Positions 17,354-26,498 of a DNA stretch of 36,879 bases are shown one piece after another. The DNA is from Methanobrevibacter boviskoreani JH1 (lineage in GTDB: Archaea > Methanobacteriota > Methanobacteria > Methanobacteriales > Methanobacteriaceae). The translations under genes and the position numbers were made by a program. Under the pieces are notes generated by a model. The model did no database searches and had not been told where the DNA came from. It saw only the letters and a list, made by a program, of their open reading frames with translations. Where the stretch lies: contig NZ_BAGX02000037.1 of the NCBI RefSeq assembly GCF_000320505.1, positions 1 through 36,879 on the forward strand. The letters are read 5' to 3'. Every line of letters begins with the position of its first letter. The first letter of the stretch is position 1.

Positions 17354-17821
17354 ATGAAAGCATTATTATTATTAGGTTGTCCTGAGGTTCCTTCACAAAC
17401 ACCTATGGCAATCTATGCAATTAGTCAGTTAAGTGATATGGGATATGAAGTAACTGTTTCTTCAAATCCTGCAGCTGCAAAACTTTTAAAGGTATCTGAT
17501 CCTAAAAACTGTTATCCTCACAAGAATGTAAACATTGATAGGTTTTTAGAGGATGCAGGCGAGAAAGACTTTGATTTAGTATTAGGTTTTGTACATAAGG
17601 ACTCTGCTGCAACTTACTTTATTACATATTGTTCTGTCATGAATTATAAAAAAGCAATTGCTCTTGTATTCCAAAGAGATGCATCTTTAGTGGAAGATTA
17701 CACTCAGATGGTATCAGAGAATACCGATGCGGAAGTTGTATCATGTATAGCATATCATAATCCAAATCCTATTAAGGTTAACTTAAATAAAGCATTAAAA
17801 AATTTAAAACAAGATAATTAA
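17354..17821 (+). CDS. DUF1890 family methanogen protein
   Basis: A 155-residue soluble protein that matches the DUF1890 family, found mainly in methanogens. The N-terminus MKALLLLGCPEVPSQTPMAI begins with a beta strand and a GCPEVPSQTP loop, followed by alternating strands and helices as in a small Rossmann-like fold; KVSDPKNCYPHKNVNIDRFL follows near residue 48. Function is not known. It is followed after 18 bases by the DUF1894 gene and then by the methionine synthase gene. From memory, the same three families are neighbours in Methanothermobacter thermautotrophicus (MTH777, MTH776, MTH775), which suggests a shared role. GGGATG precedes the ATG. Confidence 0.85.
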   Translation: MKALLLLGCPEVPSQTPMAIYAISQLSDMGYEVTVSSNPAAAKLLKVSDPKNCYPHKNVNIDRFLEDAGEKDFDLVLGFVHKDSAATYFITYCSVMNYKKAIALVFQRDASLVEDYTQMVSENTDAEVVSCIAYHNPNPIKVNLNKALKNLKQDN

Positions 17822-17839
17822 AAAAAGGGGTGTTGTTAA

Positions 17840-18154
17840 ATGTCATTCTGTTTAGATACATATCTTCAACAATCTGAAGATTATAAAATATTACTTTCAC
17901 AATCTGGATTTAAAGATTGTGCTAAAGCTGTAGAAGATAACTCAAAAGAAATTGTCCATATAAATCCTGGAGATAAAGTTTTAGGTATTAGAATTATTGG
18001 AGTTCCACCAATACCAGTTGGAATTAATCCAGATAAAAAAACAGTTTGTATAACATATACAAAACCATGTAATGGAACTTCAGCTATTGAACTTCCTGTT
18101 TCAGATGAGGAAATTAACGATATTTTAATGAAGAATATTGATTACAAACATTAA
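17840..18154 (+). CDS. DUF1894 family methanogen protein
   Basis: A 104-residue protein that matches DUF1894, another family found mainly in methanogens and of unknown function. It contains GDKVLGIRIIGVPPIPVGIN near residues 45-64, followed by a short strand with TVCITYTKPCNGT, and an acidic C-terminus. It has four Cys residues (4, 27, 73 and 80 by approximate count), which may or may not bind metal. It has a GGGGTG ribosome site and lies 18 bases after DUF1890, so the two are surely cotranscribed. The MetE gene follows after 112 bases. Confidence 0.85.
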   Translation: MSFCLDTYLQQSEDYKILLSQSGFKDCAKAVEDNSKEIVHINPGDKVLGIRIIGVPPIPVGINPDKKTVCITYTKPCNGTSAIELPVSDEEINDILMKNIDYKH

Positions 18155-18266
18155 TTAGAATTTTATTTCCAATTAGTTTGATAATCGTATTTTAGAAAAG
18201 ATTTAAAGTATAAAAGATATCAATTCATTAAGTAATAACTGTAAAACTTTATAAATGAGGTGAATT

Positions 18267-19232
18267 ATGCTAACTACTGTTGTTGGAAGCTTTCCACATA
18301 AATTATACAGTCCATCAACATTTTCTGAGAAGATAAAAAATATTCTTGGCCAATATGATCCTTATAAAAAAACTATTAGGGATATAGTATTTGATGAACT
18401 TAAAGCAGGGGTGGATATTGTTGCAGATGGTGGTGTAAGAGAGATGAATATGATTAACTATTTCTCTAGATATATGCCTGGAATGAAGATTGACGGTAAG
18501 ACAACTGTAATTAAATCTAAAATCTTGCCTCCTCATACAGATATTACAATCAATGATATTAACACAGCCTGCGATGCGATTTGGGAGTATAAGAGATTAC
18601 ATAACATTCCTGATGAAGAGTTTAAAAATAAGGCTGTTAAAGGAGTTGTAACTGGTCCGTCAACAATGGTTTACTCATCAATGATTGAGTCATTCTATAA
18701 GAATAAAAATGATGCAGTTTTAGATTATGCTAAGGCTTTTAATAAAGAGTTACTTGCTATTGAAAAGAAAACCCCTGCAGTTTATATCCAGATTGATGAA
18801 CCAATCTTGTCCACAGGTATTGCGGATTTGGATGTTGCCAAAGAGGCCATTGATATGATGACAGAGGGAGTTAAAATTCCAATTGCAGTTCATTCCTGTG
18901 GTAGTGTTAAGGACACATATAAATATTTGGCGAAGTTTAACGTTGATATGCTTGATTTTGAGTTTGCAGGAAATCATGATAATTTTGTTACAATAAAACA
19001 TAATAAGTCTAAATTTAAGGATAAAATCATTGGTTTTGGCTGTGTAGACTCTGCAATAGATCAGGTTGATGATAAATATAGAACCCGTGAATTAATGCAC
19101 AAGGCTGTAGATGTTTTCGGGGAAGATAATTTAATCTTTGATCCTGATTGTGGACTTGGTAAATTGTCCCATGATAATGCATTTAGGAAACTAGAGCTTA
19201 TGTGTAATTTAAATAATGAGTTTGACAATTAA
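18267..19232 (+). CDS. metE: methanogen MetE-type methionine synthase (corrinoid-dependent methyl donor)
   Basis: A 321-residue protein equivalent to the C-terminal catalytic half of cobalamin-independent MetE, with no N-terminal half. The homologue MTH775 of Methanothermobacter was shown to make methionine from homocysteine and methylcobalamin, so the natural donor in methanogens is thought to be a methyl-corrinoid protein rather than folate. Zinc and homocysteine ligands are visible: His209 and Cys211 in AVHSCG, Glu232 in DFEFAG and Cys295 in DPDCGLG; the spacing closely follows E. coli MetE. It starts TTVVGSFPH as expected, with a GAGGTGA site. It forms a conserved neighbourhood with DUF1890 and DUF1894 upstream. 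The 112-base gap may contain a second promoter. Confidence 0.92.
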   Translation: MLTTVVGSFPHKLYSPSTFSEKIKNILGQYDPYKKTIRDIVFDELKAGVDIVADGGVREMNMINYFSRYMPGMKIDGKTTVIKSKILPPHTDITINDINTACDAIWEYKRLHNIPDEEFKNKAVKGVVTGPSTMVYSSMIESFYKNKNDAVLDYAKAFNKELLAIEKKTPAVYIQIDEPILSTGIADLDVAKEAIDMMTEGVKIPIAVHSCGSVKDTYKYLAKFNVDMLDFEFAGNHDNFVTIKHNKSKFKDKIIGFGCVDSAIDQVDDKYRTRELMHKAVDVFGEDNLIFDPDCGLGKLSHDNAFRKLELMCNLNNEFDN

Positions 19233-19505
19233 TTCATTTTATATTAATACTGATTTTTAGTCTACGATTTGATGATTTTAAATTCGTTTTTATAATACTA
19301 TTGATTTTTAGACTATTTATTTTTTAAATCTTTCTTTATTTTGTACTTGTTTTTATCTTATTTTATTTTGTTTTGATTATCTTTTCTTTTTATTATTTTT
19401 TAACCTTTTTAATAGATAAAACTCTTTTGGATTTTATTATTCTTTTTTAAAAGTATTACAAAAGTATTATAATATTTGCTAAATATATTATTATTAGGTG
19501 TTTAA

Positions 19506-20891
19506 ATGAGCGAGAAAAATAGTAGGGTTAATAAAAATATTGTACTTATTACAGCTACATTTGCTTCTTTTTTAGTACCTTTTATGACTTCATCTGTAAA
19601 TATAGCTCTTCCAACTATTGCTCAGGATTTATCAGTCGATGCAATTAATTTAAGTTGGATTACAACTAGTTTTTTATTAACTTCTGCCATGTTTGCAGTT
19701 CCATTTGCAAAGGTAGCTGATATTTATGGTATGAAAAAGATTTTTAAATATGGTATGATTATATTTGTTTTATCATCATTGGCAGCTGCATTTTCAAATT
19801 CTGTAAATCTGATATTGCTATTTAGATGCATTCAAGGATTTGGGGCTTCTATGTTATTTGTTACTTCTCTTGCTATGATTGTTTCCGCGTTTCCTAAAAA
19901 TGAAAGGGGTAAAGCAATAGGAATCAATGTTTCTGCAGTTTATCTTGGACTCATATGTGGTCCTGTGATAGGCGGGTTCTTAAATCATTTTCTCGGTTGG
20001 AGAAGTATTTTTATATTTGCAGTAGTTGTAGGTTTAATTTCCCTGCTATTAGTTATAACTGAACTTAAGGATTATGAGTGGGCTGAGACAACAGAAGATT
20101 CTATTGATTATAAAGGTTCAATTTTATATATGTTAATGCTTGCTTTGATTCTTTTAGGATTTTCAAACATTTCAGAACCAATTGGATTAATACTGTTAGT
20201 TTTAGGTATAATTTTACTTTTAGTATTTATTTATCTTGAGTTAAGGGTTGATAATCCTATTCTGGAGATGAAACTATTCTTTAATAACAGGCGTTTTGCA
20301 TTTTCAAATCTGGCAACACTAATTAGTTTTGCAAGTATGTATTCTGTTACATTTCTATTGAGCCTGTATTTGCAATATATTAAAGGTTATACGTCATCTA
20401 ATGCAGGTTTAATAATGTGTGTTCAAACGGTTTTAATGTTAATAATATCACCAATATCTGGTAGGCTATCTGATAAATATGATCCCGGTAAAATATCCTC
20501 TTTAGGTATGTGTATTATTTCACTTTCAACTATAATGCTTGCTTTAATTGACGCTAATTCAAGTCTTATTTATATCATTATAACCTTGGCTATTCTAGGT
20601 ATTGGTATAGGTATATTCTCAGCACCAAATACAACAGCTATTATGTCTTCTGTTGAAAGGAAATTCTACAGTGTTGCATCTGCATCAGTTAGTACAATGA
20701 GACTTGTTGGTCAAACATCTGGAATGGCAATATGTTTACTTGCCTTTTCATTATTCATAGGTTCTAATCAGATATTGCCTGATAAATATCCTGCATTGAT
20801 AACGAGTCTTAAATTTGTATTTGCAATATCCTTTATATTAAGCATCTTTGCTATTTTTGCATCACTTGCAAGATCTGATGTTAAAAAATAA
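19506..20891 (+). CDS. MFS drug/solute exporter of the DHA2 (EmrB/QacA) type
   Basis: A 461-residue integral membrane protein with about 14 predicted helices, typical of the 14-helix DHA2 drug:proton antiporters. The first helix and loop (FMTSSVNIALPTIAQDL) and the helix-2 region (WITTSFLLTSAMFAVPFAKV) are classic for the family, followed by the loop 2-3 motif ADIYGMKKIF and the later GRLSDKYDPGK loop. The VYLGLICGPVIGGFL stretch in helix 5 is the exporter-type motif C. Substrate cannot be predicted; toxic organic compounds or bile-type molecules are usual. It has an AGGTGT site before ATG and lies about 270 bases after metE with T-runs between, so it is probably a separate transcript. Confidence 0.9.
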   Translation: MSEKNSRVNKNIVLITATFASFLVPFMTSSVNIALPTIAQDLSVDAINLSWITTSFLLTSAMFAVPFAKVADIYGMKKIFKYGMIIFVLSSLAAAFSNSVNLILLFRCIQGFGASMLFVTSLAMIVSAFPKNERGKAIGINVSAVYLGLICGPVIGGFLNHFLGWRSIFIFAVVVGLISLLLVITELKDYEWAETTEDSIDYKGSILYMLMLALILLGFSNISEPIGLILLVLGIILLLVFIYLELRVDNPILEMKLFFNNRRFAFSNLATLISFASMYSVTFLLSLYLQYIKGYTSSNAGLIMCVQTVLMLIISPISGRLSDKYDPGKISSLGMCIISLSTIMLALIDANSSLIYIIITLAILGIGIGIFSAPNTTAIMSSVERKFYSVASASVSTMRLVGQTSGMAICLLAFSLFIGSNQILPDKYPALITSLKFVFAISFILSIFAIFASLARSDVKK

Positions 20892-21018
20892 TTTTGTTTT
20901 TTTCCTTTAAATTTTTTATAGTTAAATAATATATTCTTTAAAATGGTGTTTTTTTTAAGAACTTTTATAAATAACTATTATAATAATATTTAGGTAAGTT
21001 TAATAGATCTGTGATAAT

Positions 21019-21429
21019 ATGGATGATTATTTTAATATAGATGAATGGCAAAATTGGGTAGATAAATCTTTCCACATGTTTAATGGGATTATTGAAGGGG
21101 GAAGAATAGGATTTCTATTGGAAGGATTTGATGATTCTATGATTCTTTTAACGAAAGGTGTAAATAATATTGATGTTTCCTTAGTTAATGGATTAACTGA
21201 CGTTTCTTTAGATAAATCGCATGCAGATATTATTTTTAAAGTTTATCCCTCAGATGTTGAAGATTTACTTGAGGATTATGACTTTGAAATATTCAATGAG
21301 TTACTTGAAAAGGAATATATCCGTTTGTATAATCTTTTAGATGTTGAAGAACTTGATTATAATGGTTATGAACATTTCCTATCAAGACTTGGATTTTATA
21401 TAAATGGAGGTCCCTATTGTGGAATATAA
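21019..21429 (+). CDS. acidic protein of unknown function
   Basis: A 136-residue soluble protein, strongly acidic (many Asp and Glu, few Lys and Arg). It starts MDDYFNIDEWQNWVDKSFHM and ends with a Gly-rich NGGPYCGI. The middle alternates short strands and a DVEDLLEDYDFEIFNELLEKE helix. No family was recognised. Codon use and base composition match neighbouring genes, and a GTGATAAT site precedes the ATG, so it is probably a real gene. It lies between the MFS exporter and thyA on the same strand, with AT-rich gaps of about 125 bases on both sides, so it may be transcribed separately. Confidence 0.7.
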   Translation: MDDYFNIDEWQNWVDKSFHMFNGIIEGGRIGFLLEGFDDSMILLTKGVNNIDVSLVNGLTDVSLDKSHADIIFKVYPSDVEDLLEDYDFEIFNELLEKEYIRLYNLLDVEELDYNGYEHFLSRLGFYINGGPYCGI

Positions 21430-21553
21430 TTCATTTTAAACTATTTTTTTTATAAATTTTTAAATAACAACTTATTTTTAAAAGATTTAATAAATACTAT
21501 AATAATTAAGACATTTTTTTTAAAATTACTATTAAAATTGGGATTAGGATATT

Positions 21554-22273
21554 ATGGTTTATAAAGTTGACAATAAAGAGATAGCAGATTGCTGGGAAGA
21601 TTTAGTTAATCTGGTTTATACTAATGGTCATTTTGTTAATGATGAACGTGGAAGTAAAACCAAAGAATTGTTAAATGTTGTAACACGTATTAGAAATCCT
21701 TTAGGTATTCAAAGTGGAGGATTTTTTGGTTTAGGTAAAGAATATACTTCAATTGAAAATATCCGATTTCCTGAAGGTTATTTCTGGGCAGGGGATAGGA
21801 TTAAAACCTATGCAAATCAATTTTTAAGTCGTGAAAATCCTGGTTTTGTATATACTTATGGTAGTCGTCTTAGAAATCATGAGGAGTATCTATCTGATGA
21901 GAAAGATGATGAAGGATTTACAGGTATAGATCAGATTCAGGTTGCTATAGACAGATTAAAAAACTGCAGGGAATCACGTAGAGCTACATCTGTTACTTGG
22001 GATCCTCATTTAGATACAGTTCATGATGAGGTGCCATGTTTAATTCTAGTGGATTTTAAAATTAGGGATGATAAGTTATATACTACTGGTGTTTGGAGAT
22101 CCCATGATATTTATGGTGCATGGTTTGCAAATGCTGTAGGTCTTAGCTATCTTACACAGTATGTTGCAGATGAGGTGGGAGCAGATATCGGTTCTGTTAC
22201 AATTCACAGTATTAGTGCTCATATCTATGAAACTGATTTCGATGATGCGGAAAGACGTTCCAATATTAACTAA
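21554..22273 (+). CDS. thyA: thymidylate synthase, methanogen type
   Basis: A 239-residue ThyA-superfamily enzyme that methylates dUMP to dTMP; in methanogens the one-carbon donor is expected to be a methanopterin derivative. The catalytic cysteine is Cys162 in DEVPCLIL, and the nucleotide-binding TGVWRSHDIYGAWFANAVGL block follows, with Asp, Asn and Tyr positions as in other ThyA proteins. SAHIYETDF near the C-terminus contains the usual HxY. It is shorter at the N-terminus than bacterial ThyA, as is normal for this archaeal group. An AGGAT sequence precedes the ATG. A VOC-family gene begins 21 bases downstream, so the two form an operon. Confidence 0.93.
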   Translation: MVYKVDNKEIADCWEDLVNLVYTNGHFVNDERGSKTKELLNVVTRIRNPLGIQSGGFFGLGKEYTSIENIRFPEGYFWAGDRIKTYANQFLSRENPGFVYTYGSRLRNHEEYLSDEKDDEGFTGIDQIQVAIDRLKNCRESRRATSVTWDPHLDTVHDEVPCLILVDFKIRDDKLYTTGVWRSHDIYGAWFANAVGLSYLTQYVADEVGADIGSVTIHSISAHIYETDFDDAERRSNIN

Positions 22274-22294
22274 ACTATTTAAAGAGGTGGTAAT

Positions 22295-22642
22295 ATGAAA
22301 ATTAGATACAGTACTATAATTGTAGATGATATGGATAAATCTGTGGAATTCTATAAACTTCTTGGATTCAATGTTCATCAGGTTTTTAATCTTCCAAATG
22401 ATAATAAAATCACATTAATGGAATCAGAGGGAGAAACCATGATTGAGCTTATAGATAATGGTGATGAGGCAGGACTGTTTTCTGTAGGTATGGAAGTTGG
22501 GGACATTAATAAAGAAATAGAAGATTTAAAATCTAAAGGTGTGGAATTCTTCTTAGGTCCCACTAAAATTAGTGTAGGATATTTGGCTATGTGTAAAGAT
22601 CCTAATGGTGCTACAATAGTTCTAATCCAACATACAGATTAA
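22295..22642 (+). CDS. VOC superfamily (glyoxalase/dioxygenase-fold) protein
   Basis: A 115-residue protein with the paired beta-alpha-beta-beta-beta modules of the vicinal oxygen chelate fold. The first module is MKIRYSTIIVDDMDKSVEFY..LLGF, ending in TMIELIDNGDE; the second begins GLFSVGMEVGDINKEIEDLK and ends CKDPNGATIVLIQHTD. VOC members include glyoxalase I, dioxygenases, epimerases and antibiotic-binding proteins. The expected first metal-ligand His of glyoxalases is replaced here (RYSTIIV), so a classical glyoxalase role is unlikely, and function is open. It has a GAGGTG site and follows thyA by 21 bases, suggesting cotranscription. Confidence 0.8.
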   Translation: MKIRYSTIIVDDMDKSVEFYKLLGFNVHQVFNLPNDNKITLMESEGETMIELIDNGDEAGLFSVGMEVGDINKEIEDLKSKGVEFFLGPTKISVGYLAMCKDPNGATIVLIQHTD

Positions 22643-22668
22643 ATCTATTTTAATATTTAAAGATTAAA

Positions 22669-22720
<52 letters not shown>

Positions 22721-22816
22721 TCTTAAACTTTAATGAATTTTATGGATAATTTTTAAATTGATATAAACGAATATATGTTTGATTAAATTAAATACTAAAA
22801 ATTTAATGTGATAATT

Positions 22817-23572
22817 ATGGATGGTAAAGTTGTTTTTATAGGAGCAGGTCCTGGTGATGTAGAACTTTTAACACTTAAGGGATATAAAATTATAAAAAAG
22901 GCAGATGTAATCATTTATGCAGGTTCACTTGTTAATCCTAAAATCTTGGAATATAATGAAAACAATGCCAAAATTTATAATAGCGCATCTATGGATTTAA
23001 ATGAAACTACCGAAGCTATTAAAAATGCATGTGGTGAAGGTAAATTAGTTGCAAGAGTTCACACTGGTGATCCATCAATTTACGGTGCTATTGCAGAACA
23101 AATCAGGGAACTCAAAAAATTGGACATTGACTATGAGATTATTCCTGGTGTAAGCTCTGTATTTGGTAGTGCGGCAGCACTTGAGGCAGAGTTAACATTA
23201 CCTGAAATTTCTCAAACTGTCATTATTACCCGTCCTGAGGGTAGAACACCTAAACCGAAAGGTGAAAGTTTAGCTAGCCTATCAAAACATCATGCTACAA
23301 TGTGTATCTTTTTAGGAGTGGGAATGATTGATAAAGTGGTTGAGGAATTATTAGTTGGTTATGAGGAGGATACCCCAATTGCAGTTGTTAAAAAGGCAAC
23401 TTGGCCAGATCAGGAAATTATCAGAGGTACCCTTAAGGATATAGTATCTAAAGTTAAAGATGCAAATATTACGAAAACCGCTATGATAATTGTTGGTGAT
23501 GCTTTAGGAGATACTGATTTTAATCCTTCTAAATTATATGATAAAAACTTCAAACATGAATTCAGACATTAA
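22817..23572 (+). CDS. cbiF: cobalt-precorrin-4 C11-methyltransferase
   Basis: A 251-residue SAM-dependent tetrapyrrole methyltransferase that methylates C-11 of cobalt-precorrin-4 in the anaerobic corrinoid pathway. It shows the family order: the GAGPGDVELLT loop near residue 8, the ADVIIYAGSLVNP segment that marks CbiF/CobM, the VARVHTGDPSIYGAIAEQ block, EIIPGVSSVFGSAAALEAELT, and ITRPEGRTPKP in the middle. A GTG at 22808 is in frame, but GTGAT there is correctly spaced to serve as the ribosome site for the ATG at 22817, which gives the usual MDGKVVFIGAGPG start. It is not in an operon with other cobalamin genes here, although cfbA homologues lie 3-5 kb downstream. Confidence 0.93.
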   Translation: MDGKVVFIGAGPGDVELLTLKGYKIIKKADVIIYAGSLVNPKILEYNENNAKIYNSASMDLNETTEAIKNACGEGKLVARVHTGDPSIYGAIAEQIRELKKLDIDYEIIPGVSSVFGSAAALEAELTLPEISQTVIITRPEGRTPKPKGESLASLSKHHATMCIFLGVGMIDKVVEELLVGYEEDTPIAVVKKATWPDQEIIRGTLKDIVSKVKDANITKTAMIIVGDALGDTDFNPSKLYDKNFKHEFRH

Positions 23573-24077
23573 TATTTTCCCTTTTTAATTATTTTTTTTA
23601 TTAAATACTTTTTTTATAGGAGTATTACTCTTATTATTCTTTAATTTTATTTTTTTCCATTTTTATCTTCAATTTTTTCTTTTAATCTATAACTCTGCTT
23701 TGTTTTTAAAATGTTTAATTCATGTTTCTATTTTTATTAATTAAATCATCCATGTTATTTTTCCATTATTTTATCAATTTAACTTTAATAATTTTCATCA
23801 TAATTCAAATAAACTTTATATATTAGATTAAACTATTATTATATGATTTAATTAAATTTGTAGGATTAATTGTTTTTGATTTTAATTAAAAACACTTTAA
23901 TTTTAATAATTTTTGATTTAATAATATTTTAAAATTTTATATCTAATTTGGGCCAATATATTAAGTTTAATTTATTTTAATTAAATTTTACTTTAATAAA
24001 TTTATGTTTTTATAAAATTTACTTGAATCTAAATATGCTGGTTAATCTTAGATGTATTAATGTTTGCAGTGATTAAA
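23573..24077. other. AT-rich intergenic region before the metal ATPase
   Basis: About 500 bases without a gene. T-runs after cbiF (from 23573) look like terminators. TATA-like sequences such as ACTTTATATATTA near 23813-23825 may be promoters of the ATPase with a long leader. No operator palindrome of the TTTAGG/CCTAAA type was found here, so the ATPase does not obviously share control with the small RNAs. Confidence 0.45.
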
Positions 24078-26015
24078 ATGGAACTTAAAGAATTAATAAT
24101 AGATGAATATAAAAGAAATGGGTTATTCATCGTTATTTCAATTTTATCATTAATATTAGGTTATTTTGAATTTAATTTTTATTTTATAAATCTATCTTGG
24201 ATTGCAATATTACTGTGCGGATTGCCTATAATAAAAGATGCAATCTTGGGATTAATTATAGATCATGATATTAAGGCAGATGTTCTTGTATCAATGGGTA
24301 TAATCTCTTCAATACTTATTGGTGAAGTATTTGCTGCAGGGGTAATTTCTGTAATTATGGCTATCGGCGGATTTTTAGAAGAGTATACTGTCAATAAAAC
24401 AGAAAAGGGAATTGAAGAGATATACGATTTGAATCCCTTGAATGCCAGAATTATATTGGATTATTCTAAAACCACTGAGAGGGAAGTACTTACAGATACT
24501 GAAGTGGTTAAAGTCAAAGATATAATTAAGGTGTTACCTGGTGAACAGATACCTGTAGACGGAAGGATCATTGAAGGTCACAGTTCTGTAGATGAATCTG
24601 CATTAACTGGTGAAAGTATTGCAAAGGATAAAAAGGTTAATTCTCCGGTTTATAGTGGAACAATAAATACCTATGGTAGTTTTTATATGGAGGCTACCAA
24701 GGAAGGAAAGGACAGTTCTATTCAAAAACTTATTAATCTTATTGAAGAGGCTAAACCTGAAAATGCCCATGTTGTAAGACAGGCCGATAAATGGGCTACC
24801 TGGATTGTGGTAATTGCATTTGTATTGGCTATTTCCACCTGGTTTATAACAGGTGAGGTTATTCGTGCTGTAACAATACTTGTTGTATTCTGTCCATGTG
24901 GTCTGGTTCTTGCAACCCCAACTGCAATTGTAGGTGCAAGCGGAAATCTTACGAAGTTTGGTATTCTTGTAAGAAATGGTGAAACGATTGAAAAATTATC
25001 AAAGGTTAAAGATATTGCATTTGATAAAACAGGAACCCTAACCTATGGAAAGCCTAAGGTTGTTAATATTATACCTGAAGATGATATCTCACAGGAGGAA
25101 TTTATTCAGTTGGTGGCATCTGTTGAGAAAAACTCAGAGCATCCACTTGCAAAAGCAATAATCAATAAATTCGAAGAGGATTTTAACAAAGATTATTTAA
25201 AAACTAAAGACTTTAAAATGGTTTTAAGTGAAGGTGTTGAAGCTAGAATTGATAAGGACAATGAGGATGTGGAAATATTTGTTGGTAAAAAAGAATTTAT
25301 TTCAAATCATGTTTCTGTTTCTGAAAACAGTCAAATAAGTAAGTTTGAGGAAAATGGCTCAACTATCATATATGCATCAAGTGAAAATCGGTTTCTAGGC
25401 TCCATTGTTTTATTGGATGTTTTAAGGGAGGATTCCAAGATTGTTATATCCCAGTTAAATGGAGAAAACATTAACTCATTAATGCTTACAGGAGACAATG
25501 AAAAAACTGCAAACTATATTGCATCCCAACTTGATCTTCATGACTTTAAGGCAAACTGCATGCCTGAGGATAAGATCAACACAATTACTTCCTATCAAAA
25601 GTCTAATAAAATGATTGCAATGGTAGGTGACGGTATTAATGATGGACCTGCACTTAAAAAGGCAGATGTTGGTATTGCAATGGGTGGTGTTGGTAGTGAT
25701 ATAACCATTGAGGCATCTGATATTACTTTTGTAAGTGATGATATCAGATATATTCCACATCTTTTCGATGTTTCTAAAAAAACAATGGAGAAGATCAATG
25801 TTAACATCTTTTTATCATTAGCCATTAACTTCACAGCTATGTTTCTAGCAATGTTCGGATTAATAGGTCCTGTTGCAGGTGCTTTAATTCACAATATCGG
25901 TTCTGTAATTGTTGTTATTAATTCATCTTTATTATTAAACTATAAAATTGCAGATAAAGATTTCTCATTAATTAATAATAATGGAATATCTAGGGAGTTT
26001 AGTAAATCAAAATAG
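24078..26015 (+). CDS. heavy-metal translocating P1B-type ATPase
   Basis: A 645-residue P-type ATPase that pumps transition-metal ions across the membrane, normally outward. Landmarks in order: membrane helices from residue ~15, actuator motif TGES in DESALTGES, the CPC metal site at Cys272-Pro273-Cys274 (in FCPCGLVLATPTA), phosphorylated Asp316 in DKTGT, SEHPLAKAI in the nucleotide domain, and MVGDGINDGPAL. There is no N-terminal metal-binding CxxC domain. The last helix reads LIHNIGSVIVVINS instead of the copper-type or the Asp-Gly zinc-type sequence, so substrate is uncertain (Zn, Cd, Co, Fe or similar). An ATG at 24060 is in frame, but GTGAT at 24069-24073 favours the ATG at 24078. It is monocistronic. 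Confidence 0.92.
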   Translation: MELKELIIDEYKRNGLFIVISILSLILGYFEFNFYFINLSWIAILLCGLPIIKDAILGLIIDHDIKADVLVSMGIISSILIGEVFAAGVISVIMAIGGFLEEYTVNKTEKGIEEIYDLNPLNARIILDYSKTTEREVLTDTEVVKVKDIIKVLPGEQIPVDGRIIEGHSSVDESALTGESIAKDKKVNSPVYSGTINTYGSFYMEATKEGKDSSIQKLINLIEEAKPENAHVVRQADKWATWIVVIAFVLAISTWFITGEVIRAVTILVVFCPCGLVLATPTAIVGASGNLTKFGILVRNGETIEKLSKVKDIAFDKTGTLTYGKPKVVNIIPEDDISQEEFIQLVASVEKNSEHPLAKAIINKFEEDFNKDYLKTKDFKMVLSEGVEARIDKDNEDVEIFVGKKEFISNHVSVSENSQISKFEENGSTIIYASSENRFLGSIVLLDVLREDSKIVISQLNGENINSLMLTGDNEKTANYIASQLDLHDFKANCMPEDKINTITSYQKSNKMIAMVGDGINDGPALKKADVGIAMGGVGSDITIEASDITFVSDDIRYIPHLFDVSKKTMEKINVNIFLSLAINFTAMFLAMFGLIGPVAGALIHNIGSVIVVINSSLLLNYKIADKDFSLINNNGISREFSKSK

Positions 26016-26498
26016 TTATTTATTTATTAAATTCATTTTTTTATCTCTATTTTCCAAATTTCCATATTTTTTAATATTTTAAGAGTTTTATTGTTTTAAT
26101 TTATTTGATTATAATCTATTTTTATAAGAATCATTATTTTTATTATTTTTTTAATTTTATTCATTAATAATTCTTGTTATCTGATTTTAATTTGTATTAT
26201 TTTTTATTATTCTAATTTGGACTAGTTAATATTTGTTTTTGTGGTTTTGATTTGTATTGTCTTTTATTATTCTAATTTTAGATTGATGTTACTTTTTAAT
26301 GGCTTTTAATATTTTTTTATTTTACATATTCTTTATTTAAATTAAATTTAATTAAGGAAAAATTTAATAAAGATTAAAGAATAATATAAACCTATTAAAA
26401 TTCAATTGATTAAATAATTAATAAATTTTTTATTTAGTTTATCTGATTTTGAGAATATTAGTTAACTATATAGAAACAATAAATTCATAAGTGATATA
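26016..26498. other. T-rich intergenic region with an imperfect short direct repeat
   Basis: No gene. Two related ~38-base stretches (26181-26218 and 26243-26280), both running ..TTTTATTATTCTAATTT.., lie 62 bases apart. T-runs after the ATPase stop would end its transcript. The cfbA promoter should be in the last ~100 bases, but no single TATA box stands out. Confidence 0.45.

Noticed and set aside
20989-21002. TTTAGGTAAGTTTA before the acidic 136-residue protein gene
   Set aside because: Only one half of the operator palindrome is present, so metal-repressor control is not supported.
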